From an uncultured Marinifilum sp. (lineage in GTDB: Bacteria; Bacteroidota; Bacteroidia; Bacteroidales; Marinifilaceae), in contig NZ_OY781918.1 in assembly GCF_963677195.1 (NCBI RefSeq), positions 2,406,923-2,470,922 on the forward strand: a DNA stretch of 64,000 bases, read 5' to 3'. Below, piece by piece: positions 7,431 to 16,630 of this stretch; position 1 is the stretch's first letter, and every line of letters begins with the position of its first letter. The notes under the pieces were generated by a model. The model was not told the DNA's origin and did not search any database. It saw nothing but the letters and a program-made list of their open reading frames with translations. Position numbers and translations under genes: made by a program.

Positions 7431-9482
7431 ATGTCAACAGGAAAAATTGGTGTTACCAGTAATGATCTGTTTCCGATAATTAAGAAATTTTTGTATTCAG
7501 ATCACGATATTTTTTTAAGAGAGATTGTATCGAATGCTGTAGATGCAACTCAAAAATTGAAAACTTTATCTTCAACAGGTGAGTTTAAAGGTGAACTAGG
7601 TGACCTAACAGTTCGTGTAAACATTGATAAAGAGGCAAAAACCATTACCATTTCCGATAAGGGTATTGGTATGACTCAGGAAGAAATTGAGAAGTATATT
7701 AACCAAATTGCCTTCTCAGGAGCAGAAGAATTCCTTGATAAATATAAAGATCAGGCCAATGCAATTATTGGTCATTTTGGTTTAGGTTTCTACTCATCAT
7801 TTATGATATCAGATAGAGTAGATATTGTAACTCTTTCTCATAAAGAAGGTGCAAAAGCAGTGAAGTGGAGCTGTGAAGGAAATCCAGAATATACTTTAGA
7901 AGAAGTAGAAAAAACGGAAAGAGGTACCGATATTGTAATGCATGTTTCGGAAGAAGAAGAAGCCTTTTTAGAGCAGAGTCGTATTCAGGAATTATTAAAT
8001 AAGTATTGTAAATTCTTACCTATTGAAATTGCTTTTGGAAAGAAAACCGAATACAAAGATGGTAAGCAGGAAGAAACCGACGAGGACAATATTATTAATG
8101 ATACTAATCCTGCTTGGACAAAGAAACCTGCTGATTTAAAAGAGGAAGATTATGGTAATTTTTACCGTCAGTTGTATCCAATGGGAGAGGATCCATTGTT
8201 CCACATTCACCTTAATGTTGATTATCCTTTTAACTTAACAGGTATTCTTTATTTTCCAAAAATTAAGAATAGTGTAGAAATTCAGAAGAATAAAATTCAG
8301 TTGTACTGCAACCAAGTTTTTGTAACCGATTCGGTAGAAGGTATCGTTCCTGAGTTCTTAACTCTTCTGCATGGTGTTATCGATTCACCAGATATTCCAT
8401 TGAATGTTTCTCGTTCTTACTTACAGTCTGATGGAAATGTGAAGAAAATTTCGAATCACATTACCAAAAAGGTTGCCGATAGTCTAAACGATATTTTTAA
8501 GAAAGATCGTAAAGATTTTGAAGAGAAATGGGATGATTTGCGCATGTTCGTTCAGTACGGAATGTTAACAGAAGAGAAATTCTTCGATCGTGCTAAGAAA
8601 TTCTTTATGGTGAAAAATACCGAAGGTAAATATTTCACATTGGAAGAGTATGAGGCAATTATTAAGGAAAATCAGACCGATAAGGATAAGAATATGATTA
8701 CTTTGTATGCAACAGATGTTGATGCACAGTATACTTATATTGAGGCTGCTAAAGCAAAAGGTTACGATGTTTTGGTAATGGATAGTCAATTAGATAATCA
8801 CATTATTAATCATTTAGAGCAAAAAACACCAACTACTAAATATGTTCGTGTTGATTCAGATATTATTGACAAATTAATCCAAAAGGATGAAGTAAAAACT
8901 TCAAAATTGTCTGAAGAGCAAAGAAATGATTTGATTCCAGTTTTTAATGCTCATTTACCATCGGATAAGGTAAATTACCTTGTTACTTTTGAATCTTTAG
9001 GAGAGGATGCTCAGCCATTAATGATTACACAGGCTGAGTTTATGCGCAGAATGAAAGATATGGCTGCTATGAATGCCGGCATGGGATTCTATGGAGAAAT
9101 GCCAGATTCTTATAATTTGGTTGTGAACTCTGATCATGCTTTAATCGAGGATATTCTTAAGGATAAAGATTCGAAAATGGGAAATAGTTTGACAGAAGTT
9201 TCGGCTAAACTAAATCCATTATTCGAAGAACGAGATGCTTTGGAAGCTTTAAAGAAAGATAAGAAAGAAGAAGAAGTTCCTCAGGAAGAGAAAGATAAAA
9301 TGACCGAAATTCAGAAGCAAATTACTGAAGTAAATGCCGAGAAAGAAGAGTTGTTAAAAGGATATGGTAAAGATAATCAATTGGTAAAACAATTAATCGA
9401 TCTTGCTTTACTAGCTAACAATATGTTGAAAGGCGAGGAATTGGCAAAATTTGTAAAACGTAGTGTTGATATGATCAAATAA
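7431..9482 (+). CDS. htpG: Molecular chaperone HtpG (Hsp90 family)
   Basis: A 683-residue cytosolic ATP-dependent chaperone. The N-terminal GHKL ATPase domain shows the helix EIVSNAVDATQKL (the family normally has NASDA; NAVDA is a tolerated variant), DKGIGMT and the lid glycines GHFGLGFYSS. The middle domain carries the catalytic-arm region near PLNVSRSYLQ (about residues 323-332). The C-terminal dimerisation part ends without an MEEVD tail, as in bacteria. A Lys/Glu-rich segment near residues 600-640 is typical of Bacteroidota HtpG. It is monocistronic, with an unusual upstream regulatory region and a strong terminator. Confidence 0.97.
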   Translation: MSTGKIGVTSNDLFPIIKKFLYSDHDIFLREIVSNAVDATQKLKTLSSTGEFKGELGDLTVRVNIDKEAKTITISDKGIGMTQEEIEKYINQIAFSGAEEFLDKYKDQANAIIGHFGLGFYSSFMISDRVDIVTLSHKEGAKAVKWSCEGNPEYTLEEVEKTERGTDIVMHVSEEEEAFLEQSRIQELLNKYCKFLPIEIAFGKKTEYKDGKQEETDEDNIINDTNPAWTKKPADLKEEDYGNFYRQLYPMGEDPLFHIHLNVDYPFNLTGILYFPKIKNSVEIQKNKIQLYCNQVFVTDSVEGIVPEFLTLLHGVIDSPDIPLNVSRSYLQSDGNVKKISNHITKKVADSLNDIFKKDRKDFEEKWDDLRMFVQYGMLTEEKFFDRAKKFFMVKNTEGKYFTLEEYEAIIKENQTDKDKNMITLYATDVDAQYTYIEAAKAKGYDVLVMDSQLDNHIINHLEQKTPTTKYVRVDSDIIDKLIQKDEVKTSKLSEEQRNDLIPVFNAHLPSDKVNYLVTFESLGEDAQPLMITQAEFMRRMKDMAAMNAGMGFYGEMPDSYNLVVNSDHALIEDILKDKDSKMGNSLTEVSAKLNPLFEERDALEALKKDKKEEEVPQEEKDKMTEIQKQITEVNAEKEELLKGYGKDNQLVKQLIDLALLANNMLKGEELAKFVKRSVDMIK

Positions 9483-9503
9483 TAATGATCTATAGATATT
9501 ATG

Positions 9504-9537
9504 AAAGCCGAACTTTAGAGTTCGGCTTTATTTTTTT
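9504..9537 (+). terminator. Intrinsic terminator of htpG
   Basis: A perfect 11-bp stem (AAAGCCGAACT / AGTTCGGCTTT) with a four-base loop is followed by seven T residues. It ends before the converging helicase gene. Confidence 0.9.
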
Positions 9538-9642
9538 AGAGTATTTTCTGGGGGTATCTAACAATAGTATTCTTAAATATCACTTAAAAACACTCAGTAT
9601 TTTTCCTGATTATAATAAATAGTTTTAAGTATAAGTTTTTTC

Positions 9643-10980
9643 TTATTTTTTCTTGTATCTATTTCTTTTCTTTTGATTTCTCTTTTGTGCTTCCAGTTGT
9701 TTTTGTCGGCCTTTCGATATAGAAGGAGTTTTTGAGTTTTTAGCAGATTTTTTGTGAAATGCTCCGCTCTTTAAATCCAAACGAACCGTATTTTTAATTT
9801 TAATATTTCGGGTTTGTTTTTTCTCATCTTCTAATAGTTGAGAGGTAATTTCAACATCTAAAGGAACCGACTCCAGCGATACTGGTTTTTGAATTAATTC
9901 CTCAATTTTTTCCATTAATTCCTCTTCTCCGGCATTCACAAAACTAATAGCAGTACCTTCTTTTTCGGCACGTCCTGTTCTACCTACACGATGAACATAT
10001 TCTACATAATTGGAAGGAATATCGAAATTAATTACGTGGCTAATATCGTCAATATCAATACCACGTGCAGCAACATCCGATGCAACCATTACTCTGGCAC
10101 GTCCTTCTTTAAAAGCATTTAATGCATTAATACGAGTATTCTGTGCTTTGTTCGAGTGAATAATACTAAGATCTTCGCCAAGAATAGTTTCCAGACGTTC
10201 CACTATTCTGTCAGCATTCTTTTTAGTTTCGGTAAAAACCATCACCTTGTTAAATACCTCTTTGTCTTCCAGTAAATATTTTAGCAGATTAATTTTACTT
10301 AGAATATTTGGTACCTTATATTGTATCTGATGGATATTTTTTACTGTAGATGCCTGAGGAGCAACCTCAATTCTATCTGGGTTTAGCAGAAATGAATCGG
10401 CCATTTGAGCAATGGTATCCGAAAAAGTAGCCGAGAACAATAAGTTCTGATGATTTTCAGGTAAGATCTCAAAAATTGCATTTAACTGGGGCATAAAACC
10501 TAAATCCATCATTTTATCAGCTTCATCAATAACTAAAGTTTTGACGTTTGTAAATTTCAGGATTCGGGTCATGTAAATATCCATTAAACGACCAGGAGTG
10601 GCCACAATAATATCTACACCTTCGTATAATTTTTCTTTTTGAGTGTTGATATTTACCCCACCGTAAACGCCAACAGTCCTAATATCAATATATGGAGTTA
10701 GTAATTCGATTGTTTCTACAACCTGTAATACTAATTCTCGAGTTGGAACCACAATTAATGCTCTTGGATCATATCCTTTTGCATACGCCAGTTTCATCAA
10801 AATAGGCATTAAGTAGGCTAGAGTCTTTCCTGTTCCGGTTTGGGCTATTCCAATAATATCTTTTCCCGATCGAATAGGAGAAAATACTTTGTGCTGAATA
10901 TCAGTCGGTTTTTCGAAACCGGCCTCGTCCAGTGCCATTCTAATTTGCTTGCTTAATTTGATATCGTCGAATGAATTCAT
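9643..10980 (-). CDS. DEAD-box ATP-dependent RNA helicase
   Basis: A 445-residue RNA helicase of the RhlE/DeaD-like group, expected to unwind RNA during ribosome assembly or mRNA turnover. Motifs appear in order: a Q motif (FEKPTDIQ), AQTGTGKT (motif I), PTREL (Ia), TPGR (Ib), VIDEADKM (II), FSATF (III), then the RecA2 motifs VASDVAARGID (V) and HRVGRTGRAEKEG (VI). The last 60 residues are strongly basic (KGRQKQLEAQKRNQKKRNRY), the usual RNA-binding tail. A TACTTTTG -7 box lies 27 bases before the start codon. Whether it is RhlE or another paralogue cannot be decided here. Confidence 0.93.
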   Translation of the reverse strand: MNSFDDIKLSKQIRMALDEAGFEKPTDIQHKVFSPIRSGKDIIGIAQTGTGKTLAYLMPILMKLAYAKGYDPRALIVVPTRELVLQVVETIELLTPYIDIRTVGVYGGVNINTQKEKLYEGVDIIVATPGRLMDIYMTRILKFTNVKTLVIDEADKMMDLGFMPQLNAIFEILPENHQNLLFSATFSDTIAQMADSFLLNPDRIEVAPQASTVKNIHQIQYKVPNILSKINLLKYLLEDKEVFNKVMVFTETKKNADRIVERLETILGEDLSIIHSNKAQNTRINALNAFKEGRARVMVASDVAARGIDIDDISHVINFDIPSNYVEYVHRVGRTGRAEKEGTAISFVNAGEEELMEKIEELIQKPVSLESVPLDVEITSQLLEDEKKQTRNIKIKNTVRLDLKSGAFHKKSAKNSKTPSISKGRQKQLEAQKRNQKKRNRYKKK

Positions 10981-11006
10981 CGCGGTATTTTTATTGAAAA
11001 TTTCAG

Positions 11007-11014
11007 CAAAAGTA
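11007..11014 (-). promoter_or_regulatory. -7 promoter box for the DEAD-box helicase
   Basis: On the minus strand this reads TACTTTTG, an exact match to the Bacteroidota TAnnTTTG element. Transcription would start near 11003, giving a 5' leader of about 23 bases. No clear -33 TTTG is visible. Confidence 0.5.
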
Positions 11015-11089
11015 ACTAAAATAAGTGAATGTGTGAATTTGTATGAAGCGATTGAACTAAAAAAATAAATTTAATTTCAATACACTACT

Positions 11090-11614
11090 TTATTTCCAAA
11101 TTATACCAATTTCTTCTTTTAATGCATTAATGGCAATATTAATGGGTGGTTTTTGCAATTGCATGTGTGCTTCGATAACCGATTTGCTTAATCCTAGCGA
11201 TGAGTCGGTAGGAACTAGTTGCAATGCCTCTGCATTTATAAGCTGTACCATAGCTTCTTTTGCACTTTTAATTTGTTTCCAAAGTTGGGCCGAAATATAA
11301 ATTTGTTGAGATAAATTATGTTCGAATTCGGTTCTAATGGCATTAATTAATTTTTGTTGTAATTGCTGATTAGTTAATCCATTTGTATTTTCCCTGATAA
11401 TTAGCGATTCGGGATGAATTCGTTCTAAAAAAATAATTAGTCGTTCATAGGCTTGCAGTCTTATGGGGGTGATTTCCTTTTGATTAGATAGATAAATATC
11501 TACTTTCTGTTTTTGATGCTCTTGTTTTAAAAATGCACGAATTACAATATACGCCGCCATAAAAACTACCAGCGATGGTAGTATATACTTACTTATTTCT
11601 AAAAAGTCTTTCAT
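11090..11614 (-). CDS. Membrane-anchored hypothetical protein
   Basis: A 174-residue protein with one N-terminal transmembrane helix (about residues 10-28, ILPSLVVFMAAYIVIRAFL), then a soluble, mainly helical part. The text ITPIRLQAYERLIIFLERI, followed by a long amphipathic region, resembles a widespread uncharacterised Bacteroidota family of membrane-anchored proteins. No catalytic motif is visible. The gene lies upstream of the helicase on the same strand, 109 bases apart, with a separate helicase promoter between. Function unknown. Confidence 0.6.
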   Translation of the reverse strand: MKDFLEISKYILPSLVVFMAAYIVIRAFLKQEHQKQKVDIYLSNQKEITPIRLQAYERLIIFLERIHPESLIIRENTNGLTNQQLQQKLINAIRTEFEHNLSQQIYISAQLWKQIKSAKEAMVQLINAEALQLVPTDSSLGLSKSVIEAHMQLQKPPINIAINALKEEIGIIWK

Positions 11615-11793
11615 TTTTTATACTTGCTTAATGATTTTTTGAATTTTATGAGCTCCCCGAATGTCTAAAAACATTATATTTACAACCTGTTAGCAAAATC
11701 AGTTGTAAGATACAATTTTGTTTTGTTAGCATGGGGGAATTATTTTAAACAAAAGTATTAACCAAATTACTAAATCCCTAAATTAAATCTAGA

Positions 11794-12987
11794 ATGTTGA
11801 AAGTTTCCGATCGAATTGAAGCAATGGAGCTATCTCCAACGCTTGCAATGTCACAAAAAAGTAGAGAAATGAAAGCTCAGGGGATTGATGTTATCAATCT
11901 GAGTGTTGGTGAACCGGATTTTAATACGCCTGATCACATTAAAAAGGCGGCTCAACAAGCAATTGATGAGAATTATTCTCATTATTCTCCTGTTCCTGGT
12001 TTTGTAGAGTTACGTAAGGCTGTTGTAAGTAAGCTTAAACGTGAAAATCAGCTGGATTATACGGTAGATCAGATTGTAGTTTCAAATGGTGCCAAACAAT
12101 CAATTGCAAATGCAATGATGAGTGTAGTAAACCAAGGCGATGAGGTTATTATTCCTTCTCCTTTTTGGGTTAGTTACAGCGAGATTGTAAAATTGGCCGA
12201 GGGAACATGTGTGTTTATTCCTGCAAGTATAGATCAGGATTTTAAAATTACTGCCGAACAGCTGGAGAATGCAATTACTCCTAAAACCAAAGCATTCCTG
12301 TTTAGTTCGCCAAGTAACCCTACAGGTAGTTTATATTCTAAGCAAGAGCTTAGAGCTTTAGCTGATGTATTTGTAAAGTATCCGGATATCGTAATTATGT
12401 CGGATGAGATTTATGAGCACATTAATTATGTTGGAGCCCACGAAAGTATTGCACAATTTGCCGATATAAAAGATCGTGTGGTAGTTATTAATGGTGTTTC
12501 TAAAGGTTATGCAATGACTGGGTGGAGAATTGGTTATATCGCTGCTCCATTATGGATTGCCAAGGCTTGTGGTAAGCTGCAAGGACAAATGACTTCCGGA
12601 GCTTCATCTATTGCTCAAATGGCATCGGTTGCCGCTTTAGATGGAGATCAGTCTTCGGTAAATGCAATGCGAGAAGCTTTTCGTAAACGTAAAGATTTGG
12701 CTTTGGCACAGTTAAAAGAAGTTTCAGGATTCGAGATTCGTGAACCTAAAGGAGCCTTTTATTTGTTCCCACAGGTAACTCAACTGTTTGGAAAATCGAA
12801 CGGAAGTGTAACAATTAATAATGCTACTGATTTAAGTTTGTATTTGTTGGAAACAGCAAATGTTGCAACGGTAACAGGAGAAGCTTTTGGTGCTCCGGAA
12901 TGTTTACGTTTGTCTTATGCCACAAGCGAAGAACAAATGGCCGAAGCTATCAAGAGAATTAAAATAGCAGTAGAGAAATTGAAATAG
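11794..12987 (+). CDS. Class I PLP-dependent aminotransferase (aspartate aminotransferase type)
   Basis: A 397-residue cytosolic enzyme of fold type I, subgroup I-gamma, which transfers amino groups between aspartate (or aromatic amino acids) and 2-oxoglutarate. Visible landmarks are INLSVGEPDFNTP near residue 35 (substrate carboxylate binding), SNGAKQSI for PLP phosphate contact, SSPSNPTGS with the conserved Asn, SDEIYEHI with the PLP-nitrogen Asp, the Schiff-base Lys in GVSKGYAMTGWRIGY (about residue 235), and a C-terminal Arg in LRLSYATS. Length is normal for the family. The gene is monocistronic with its own terminator. Confidence 0.9.
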   Translation: MLKVSDRIEAMELSPTLAMSQKSREMKAQGIDVINLSVGEPDFNTPDHIKKAAQQAIDENYSHYSPVPGFVELRKAVVSKLKRENQLDYTVDQIVVSNGAKQSIANAMMSVVNQGDEVIIPSPFWVSYSEIVKLAEGTCVFIPASIDQDFKITAEQLENAITPKTKAFLFSSPSNPTGSLYSKQELRALADVFVKYPDIVIMSDEIYEHINYVGAHESIAQFADIKDRVVVINGVSKGYAMTGWRIGYIAAPLWIAKACGKLQGQMTSGASSIAQMASVAALDGDQSSVNAMREAFRKRKDLALAQLKEVSGFEIREPKGAFYLFPQVTQLFGKSNGSVTINNATDLSLYLLETANVATVTGEAFGAPECLRLSYATSEEQMAEAIKRIKIAVEKLK

Positions 12988-13006
12988 ATTTATCTATGAT
13001 ATACAG

Positions 13007-13039
13007 AAGCCGTCATGTTTATTCATGGCGGCTTTTTTT
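13007..13039 (+). terminator. Intrinsic terminator of the aminotransferase gene
   Basis: The stem AAGCCGTCATG / CATGGCGGCTT (one G-U pair) with a six-base loop is followed by a T-run. Confidence 0.85.
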
Positions 13040-13151
13040 GTTAAAAACTGTTAAGCTATTTATAAGGAATACGTGATTGGCTTTTAAGCATTGTCATATT
13101 TATGTAAGTCAAATATAAAGACTAGAATACGACAAGCTTAAAATTATCATT

Positions 13152-13757
13152 ATGAAAATTGTAACTACATTGTTTTTAGCAACGAACTTTTTTTTATGTT
13201 CGAATGTTTCTATGGCTCAATACACTTATCAGAAAAAAGAGCCTGAAGAATCAAAAGTATCAGAATTTGAAGTAGGTTTTCATTTTGGACCAGCATGGAC
13301 ATCGGGAGATGTAAAGGAATATGCTCAAAAGGGTAATTCTTTTAGTTTCGATTTAGGTGTAAATAATGGTGTTTTTTATTTAGGAACCGAGTTTACAATT
13401 ACCTCCTGGAACGATTTTAAAGATTCTGCTGATGCTGAAGACTTGAATTTTAAGGAGACCAATTTTTTATGGTTAGCAAATGCCAAATTATTTTTGGGAG
13501 AGGGAAAAGTTAAACCATACTTGGGACTGGGAACCGACTTAATTAGCTTGGGCGAGAGTATTTTTACATACGAGGATGATGATTGCTATTATAATTGTAA
13601 TGATTCCGATGATGAATCTAATTATAATGCATGGATTGTACCAAATTTTGGTGTTCGTTGGGAAATGGGGCCGGATGTTTCTGGAAATGTAGGATTTAGT
13701 ATGAATGCGTCGGATAATTATACTTTTTTACGTTTACAACTAGGTATAGTTTTTTAA
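13152..13757 (+). CDS. Outer membrane beta-barrel protein, tandem copy 1
   Basis: A 201-residue exported protein with a signal peptide (residues 1-22, ending SMAQ) and alternating strands that end in a C-terminal Phe (QLGIVF), as in small porin-like barrels. Landmarks are FEVGFHFGPAW at the first strand and KPYLGLGTDL in the middle. An acidic, cysteine-bearing loop (about residues 140-157, YEDDDCYYNCNDSDDESN) should face outside. The next gene is a clear paralogue only 10 bases downstream. Function unknown. Confidence 0.7.
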   Translation: MKIVTTLFLATNFFLCSNVSMAQYTYQKKEPEESKVSEFEVGFHFGPAWTSGDVKEYAQKGNSFSFDLGVNNGVFYLGTEFTITSWNDFKDSADAEDLNFKETNFLWLANAKLFLGEGKVKPYLGLGTDLISLGESIFTYEDDDCYYNCNDSDDESNYNAWIVPNFGVRWEMGPDVSGNVGFSMNASDNYTFLRLQLGIVF

Positions 13758-13767
13758 TTAGTAGTTT

Positions 13768-14409
13768 ATGAATTACAAAGGAATTATTACTACAATTATT
13801 ATTCTGCTTCTATCATTTACTCATTCCATATCGCAGGTAAAATATTATCAGTATTCAAACTCAGTAAAAAAAGATAAACTCGACTTGGATTTGATAACAG
13901 AGTTTGAAATTGGCTTTCATACAGGGTGCAATTGGACGATTGGTTCAACCAGAAAAATTGCAAGATCAGGACAAGTTTACAGTTTAAATTTGGGTTGGAA
14001 TAATGGGAGGTTTTATGGTGGTGCCGAGTTTAATTTAAAATTTTGGGATGAAGTTTTAAATAAAAATAGAGCTAATAAATTCGATTTTAATAGAAAGCAA
14101 TTTTTGTGCTTATTGCATGCAAAGTGGTATGTGTGCAAGGGAAAAGTACAGCCTTTTTTAGGTTTGGGTACTGATTTATTATCACTAGCAGAAACAATAC
14201 TTAATCCGAAAGAAGAGGAAGAAGATTATAGGCGGCAATATAATTATGATAATTTTTTGAATTATAATGCATGGTTTGTACCTGCATTAGGTATTAGAAG
14301 TAAGCTGAAAACGAATTTATTTGCCGATCTTACTTTTAGTTTAGATCACTCAGATCATTATGATTCTATACGTTTACAACTTGGTGTTTCTTATCAACCT
14401 CAGTTTTAG
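13768..14409 (+). CDS. Outer membrane beta-barrel protein, tandem copy 2
   Basis: A 213-residue paralogue of the previous gene: EFEIGFHTGCNW aligns with EFEVGFHFGPAW, QPFLGLGTDLLSLAE with KPYLGLGTDLISLGE, NYNAWFVPALGIR with NYNAWIVPNFGVR, and RLQLGVS with RLQLGIV. It has a signal peptide (residues 1-22). The acidic loop is replaced by a Glu/Arg-rich one (PKEEEEDYRRQY), so the copies differ most in the predicted exposed loop. It ends in QPQF, again with a terminal Phe. The two genes form one operon closed by a terminator. Confidence 0.7.
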   Translation: MNYKGIITTIIILLLSFTHSISQVKYYQYSNSVKKDKLDLDLITEFEIGFHTGCNWTIGSTRKIARSGQVYSLNLGWNNGRFYGGAEFNLKFWDEVLNKNRANKFDFNRKQFLCLLHAKWYVCKGKVQPFLGLGTDLLSLAETILNPKEEEEDYRRQYNYDNFLNYNAWFVPALGIRSKLKTNLFADLTFSLDHSDHYDSIRLQLGVSYQPQF

Positions 14410-14416
14410 ATATAAA

Positions 14417-14443
14417 AAAACTCCCCCAATTTGGAGGAGTTTT
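14417..14443. terminator. Bidirectional terminator between the barrel operon and fprA
   Basis: The stem AAAACTCCCCC / GGAGGAGTTTT has A residues on the left and T residues on the right, so it can end transcription from both converging units. Confidence 0.75.
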
Positions 14444-14465
14444 AAATATATATGAAGTAATTCTA

Positions 14466-15665
14466 TTACTTGTAAAGTTCCTTTAATCTATTTGCCATTC
14501 CTTCGGCTAATGCGGCACATTGGTCAAAATCTTCTTCGTTAGGTGCACAAAGAGCTTCTGGTGTTGCCTCAATGGTTTCCCACTTAATTGCCTCGGCAAA
14601 TTTATTTAATCGCTTAAGGCCACCGCCTCCCCACGATTTAGAACCAAATACACCAAGAACATGATCTTTTATGCCCATGTGTTCTAGTTCGTTAATTATG
14701 GTTTCCATTGTAGGAAAAACATCGCCATTATATGCACAGCTTCCTAAAATAACACCCCTAAATTTAAAAATATCATTAATGATATATGATGGATGAGTTT
14801 TAGATGAATCGTGAATACGGATTTTTTTGATTCCTCTTTTTACTAGTTGTCGTGCGATATTATCGGCCATTTTTTCTGTATTCCCATACATCGATGAGTA
14901 AACAATTACACAACCTTCGTCGGTTTTGTACTGGCTCCATTTGTCATATTTTGCAACAATATCAGCAATATGACTTCTCCAAATTGGTCCGTGTGTTGCA
15001 CAGATCATTTTAATATCCAGTCCGCCTAATTTTTTAAGAGCATTTTGTGTTGGTCGACCATATTTACCTACAATATTTGCATAGTAACGGCTAATTTCAT
15101 CTTCCAAATAAGCCAAATCCAATTCATCATCAAAAATGCCTCCATCAAGTGTTCCAAATGCACCAAAAGCATCTCCCGAGAATAAAATTCCATTGGTCGA
15201 TTCAAATGTTACCATCGTTTCAGGCCAATGCAACATAGGAACCATATAAAAATTTAATTTGTGTTCGCCCAAATCGATTTGTTCTCCTTCTTTTACTTCT
15301 AAAAGATTGTTTTTAATTCCATAAAAACGCTCCAACATTGGAAATGTTTTTTTGTTTCCAACAATTTTCATGTCTGGATAACGCTCCGAAAGAGAGCGGA
15401 TTGATCCGGAATGATCAGGTTCCATGTGATTAATTATTAAATAATCAGCTTTACGTCCGTCAAGAACTTCTTCTATATTATCTAAATATTCATCCATTGT
15501 ACCTTTTTCAACAGTATCAACAATGGCTACTTTTTCATCAAGGATAACATACGAGTTATAGGCAACACCTTTTGGTAATGGCCAGTAGTTCTCAAACAAA
15601 TGGGTTCTACGGTCGTTGGTTCCTACCCAAAAAATCTTATTAGTAATGTTGTTTTTATTGTGCAT
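14466..15665 (-). CDS. fprA: A-type flavoprotein (flavodiiron protein, FprA)
   Basis: A 399-residue cytosolic flavodiiron protein that reduces oxygen to water and/or nitric oxide to nitrous oxide in anaerobes. The N-terminal metallo-beta-lactamase domain has the diiron ligands: HMEPDHSG (H-x-E-x-D-H, about residues 80-85), LHWPET, SGDAFG and CATHGPIWR. The C-terminal flavodoxin domain starts near residue 252 with the FMN phosphate loop VYSSMYGNTEKMA. There is no rubredoxin extension, so an external rubredoxin or reductase must supply electrons. A Crp/Fnr regulator lies just upstream on the same strand, 186 bases away, suggesting a role in oxygen or nitrosative stress. Confidence 0.95.
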   Translation of the reverse strand: MHNKNNITNKIFWVGTNDRRTHLFENYWPLPKGVAYNSYVILDEKVAIVDTVEKGTMDEYLDNIEEVLDGRKADYLIINHMEPDHSGSIRSLSERYPDMKIVGNKKTFPMLERFYGIKNNLLEVKEGEQIDLGEHKLNFYMVPMLHWPETMVTFESTNGILFSGDAFGAFGTLDGGIFDDELDLAYLEDEISRYYANIVGKYGRPTQNALKKLGGLDIKMICATHGPIWRSHIADIVAKYDKWSQYKTDEGCVIVYSSMYGNTEKMADNIARQLVKRGIKKIRIHDSSKTHPSYIINDIFKFRGVILGSCAYNGDVFPTMETIINELEHMGIKDHVLGVFGSKSWGGGGLKRLNKFAEAIKWETIEATPEALCAPNEEDFDQCAALAEGMANRLKELYK

Positions 15666-15714
15666 TCTTTATGATTTTGAATATTTTGCATTTTCAGACT
15701 TTAAAATCTTTTTG

Positions 15715-15734
15715 TTGTATCAAATTGAATACAA
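15715..15734. promoter_or_regulatory. Candidate Crp/Fnr-type operator upstream of fprA
   Basis: A perfect inverted repeat, TTGTAT-N8-ATACAA, is centred about 59 bases before the fprA start codon. Size and symmetry fit a dimeric helix-turn-helix regulator such as the product of the adjacent gene, but the match to any known consensus is loose. Confidence 0.3.
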
Positions 15735-15851
15735 AACAAAAAGTTAAAAAGCAGAATGTGTTTTTTTATAAACTCTGTTTTTCAGCTTCCAAAATTAAGA
15801 ATATTTTTTTTTTTGAATTGCTTAAGCAGCATGTTCTTTAAAAAAAATGAC

Positions 15852-16523
15852 TTACTGTTGAAGAAGCCTGATAAGCTGTTGTTTGTTTATGATTTTTATA
15901 TCTCTTCTGTTGATCTCAATAATGCCTTCTTGTTCTATTTCTTTTAAACTTCGGGCAAAGGAAGGACGAGTTACACCAAAGAAATGAGCCATTTCGGCTT
16001 GCGATTTTGGAAATGTTATTTCTTTTTTATCAGGAGCTGCAAGTTTTAAAATGTAATTGGCGAGTTTTCCTTTTATGGTTTTAAAATTTAGGAACATGAG
16101 TTTATTCGCTAAAAACTGGCTTCGGTTCGATATTGAATTGAGATAGTTTGTTAGAAATGTTTTATTTTCCTGAAAAAGATCTATTACCGATGCTTTGGAT
16201 AAAGAGAAAATTTCTACATCATCGTTTGCAGTTACATTTACCGGAAACTGATTTCGTTGCCCGAATAAAAATGCTGATGCGATGGGATAGGGAGCCATAA
16301 TATCTTCAATTTTTATGCTTTTTCCTGATGGATCGAGCATTTCTCCTTTAACACTTCCTTTTAAAACTATCATTAAATTTTCGCATCGATCTTCACGAAA
16401 GGCTACCATGTCACCTTTCGAATATTTTTTAATTTGATATTGAGATTTACTTAATAAAATTTCCAGCTCATCAGCATTTATTCCTCTGAAAACCGGCGAT
16501 TGAGATAGTTGTTGATACAGCAT
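15852..16523 (-). CDS. Crp/Fnr family transcriptional regulator
   Basis: A 223-residue regulator. Residues about 1-120 form the cyclic-nucleotide-binding-like beta-roll (FRGINADELEILLSKSQ; EDRCENLMIVLKGSVKGE). A dimerisation helix follows, and the C-terminal winged helix-turn-helix reads KSQAEMAHFFGVTRPSFARSLKEIEQEGII (in two parts around VTRPS). It lacks the Fnr N-terminal iron-sulfur cysteines, and the recognition helix has TRPSFAR rather than the SRETVGR/SRETVSR of E. coli Crp and Fnr. That combination, with fprA next door, suggests an HcpR-like nitrosative-stress regulator, but this is inference. A TATTTTTG -7 box lies 52 bases upstream of the start. Confidence 0.85.
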   Translation of the reverse strand: MLYQQLSQSPVFRGINADELEILLSKSQYQIKKYSKGDMVAFREDRCENLMIVLKGSVKGEMLDPSGKSIKIEDIMAPYPIASAFLFGQRNQFPVNVTANDDVEIFSLSKASVIDLFQENKTFLTNYLNSISNRSQFLANKLMFLNFKTIKGKLANYILKLAAPDKKEITFPKSQAEMAHFFGVTRPSFARSLKEIEQEGIIEINRRDIKIINKQQLIRLLQQ

Positions 16524-16574
16524 TATTATTGGTCTTTAATATTTCCTCAATAATAGTAGTTTCCTGTTAATCTT

Positions 16575-16582
16575 CAAAAATA
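16575..16582 (-). promoter_or_regulatory. -7 promoter box of the Crp/Fnr gene
   Basis: On the minus strand this reads TATTTTTG, an exact TAnnTTTG match, placing the start near 16571 with a 48-base leader. The inverted repeats at 16585-16598 and 16631-16647 lie just upstream and could be operators. Confidence 0.5.
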
Positions 16583-16630
16583 AAAGATAGTTTTATCTGT
16601 TTTTTTGGAATTGGAAAAATTTAGAACTTA

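Noticed and set aside
11750..11757. TACTTTTG on the minus strand, as promoter for the gene at 11090-11614
   Set aside because: The octamer matches, but it is about 136 bases from the start codon with no -33 element, so it is too weak to list as a feature.
16585..16598. AGATA-GTTT-TATCT inverted repeat followed by T residues
   Set aside because: It lies in the promoter region of the minus-strand Crp/Fnr gene, and no plus-strand gene ends there, so a terminator makes no sense; too short to call an operator with confidence.
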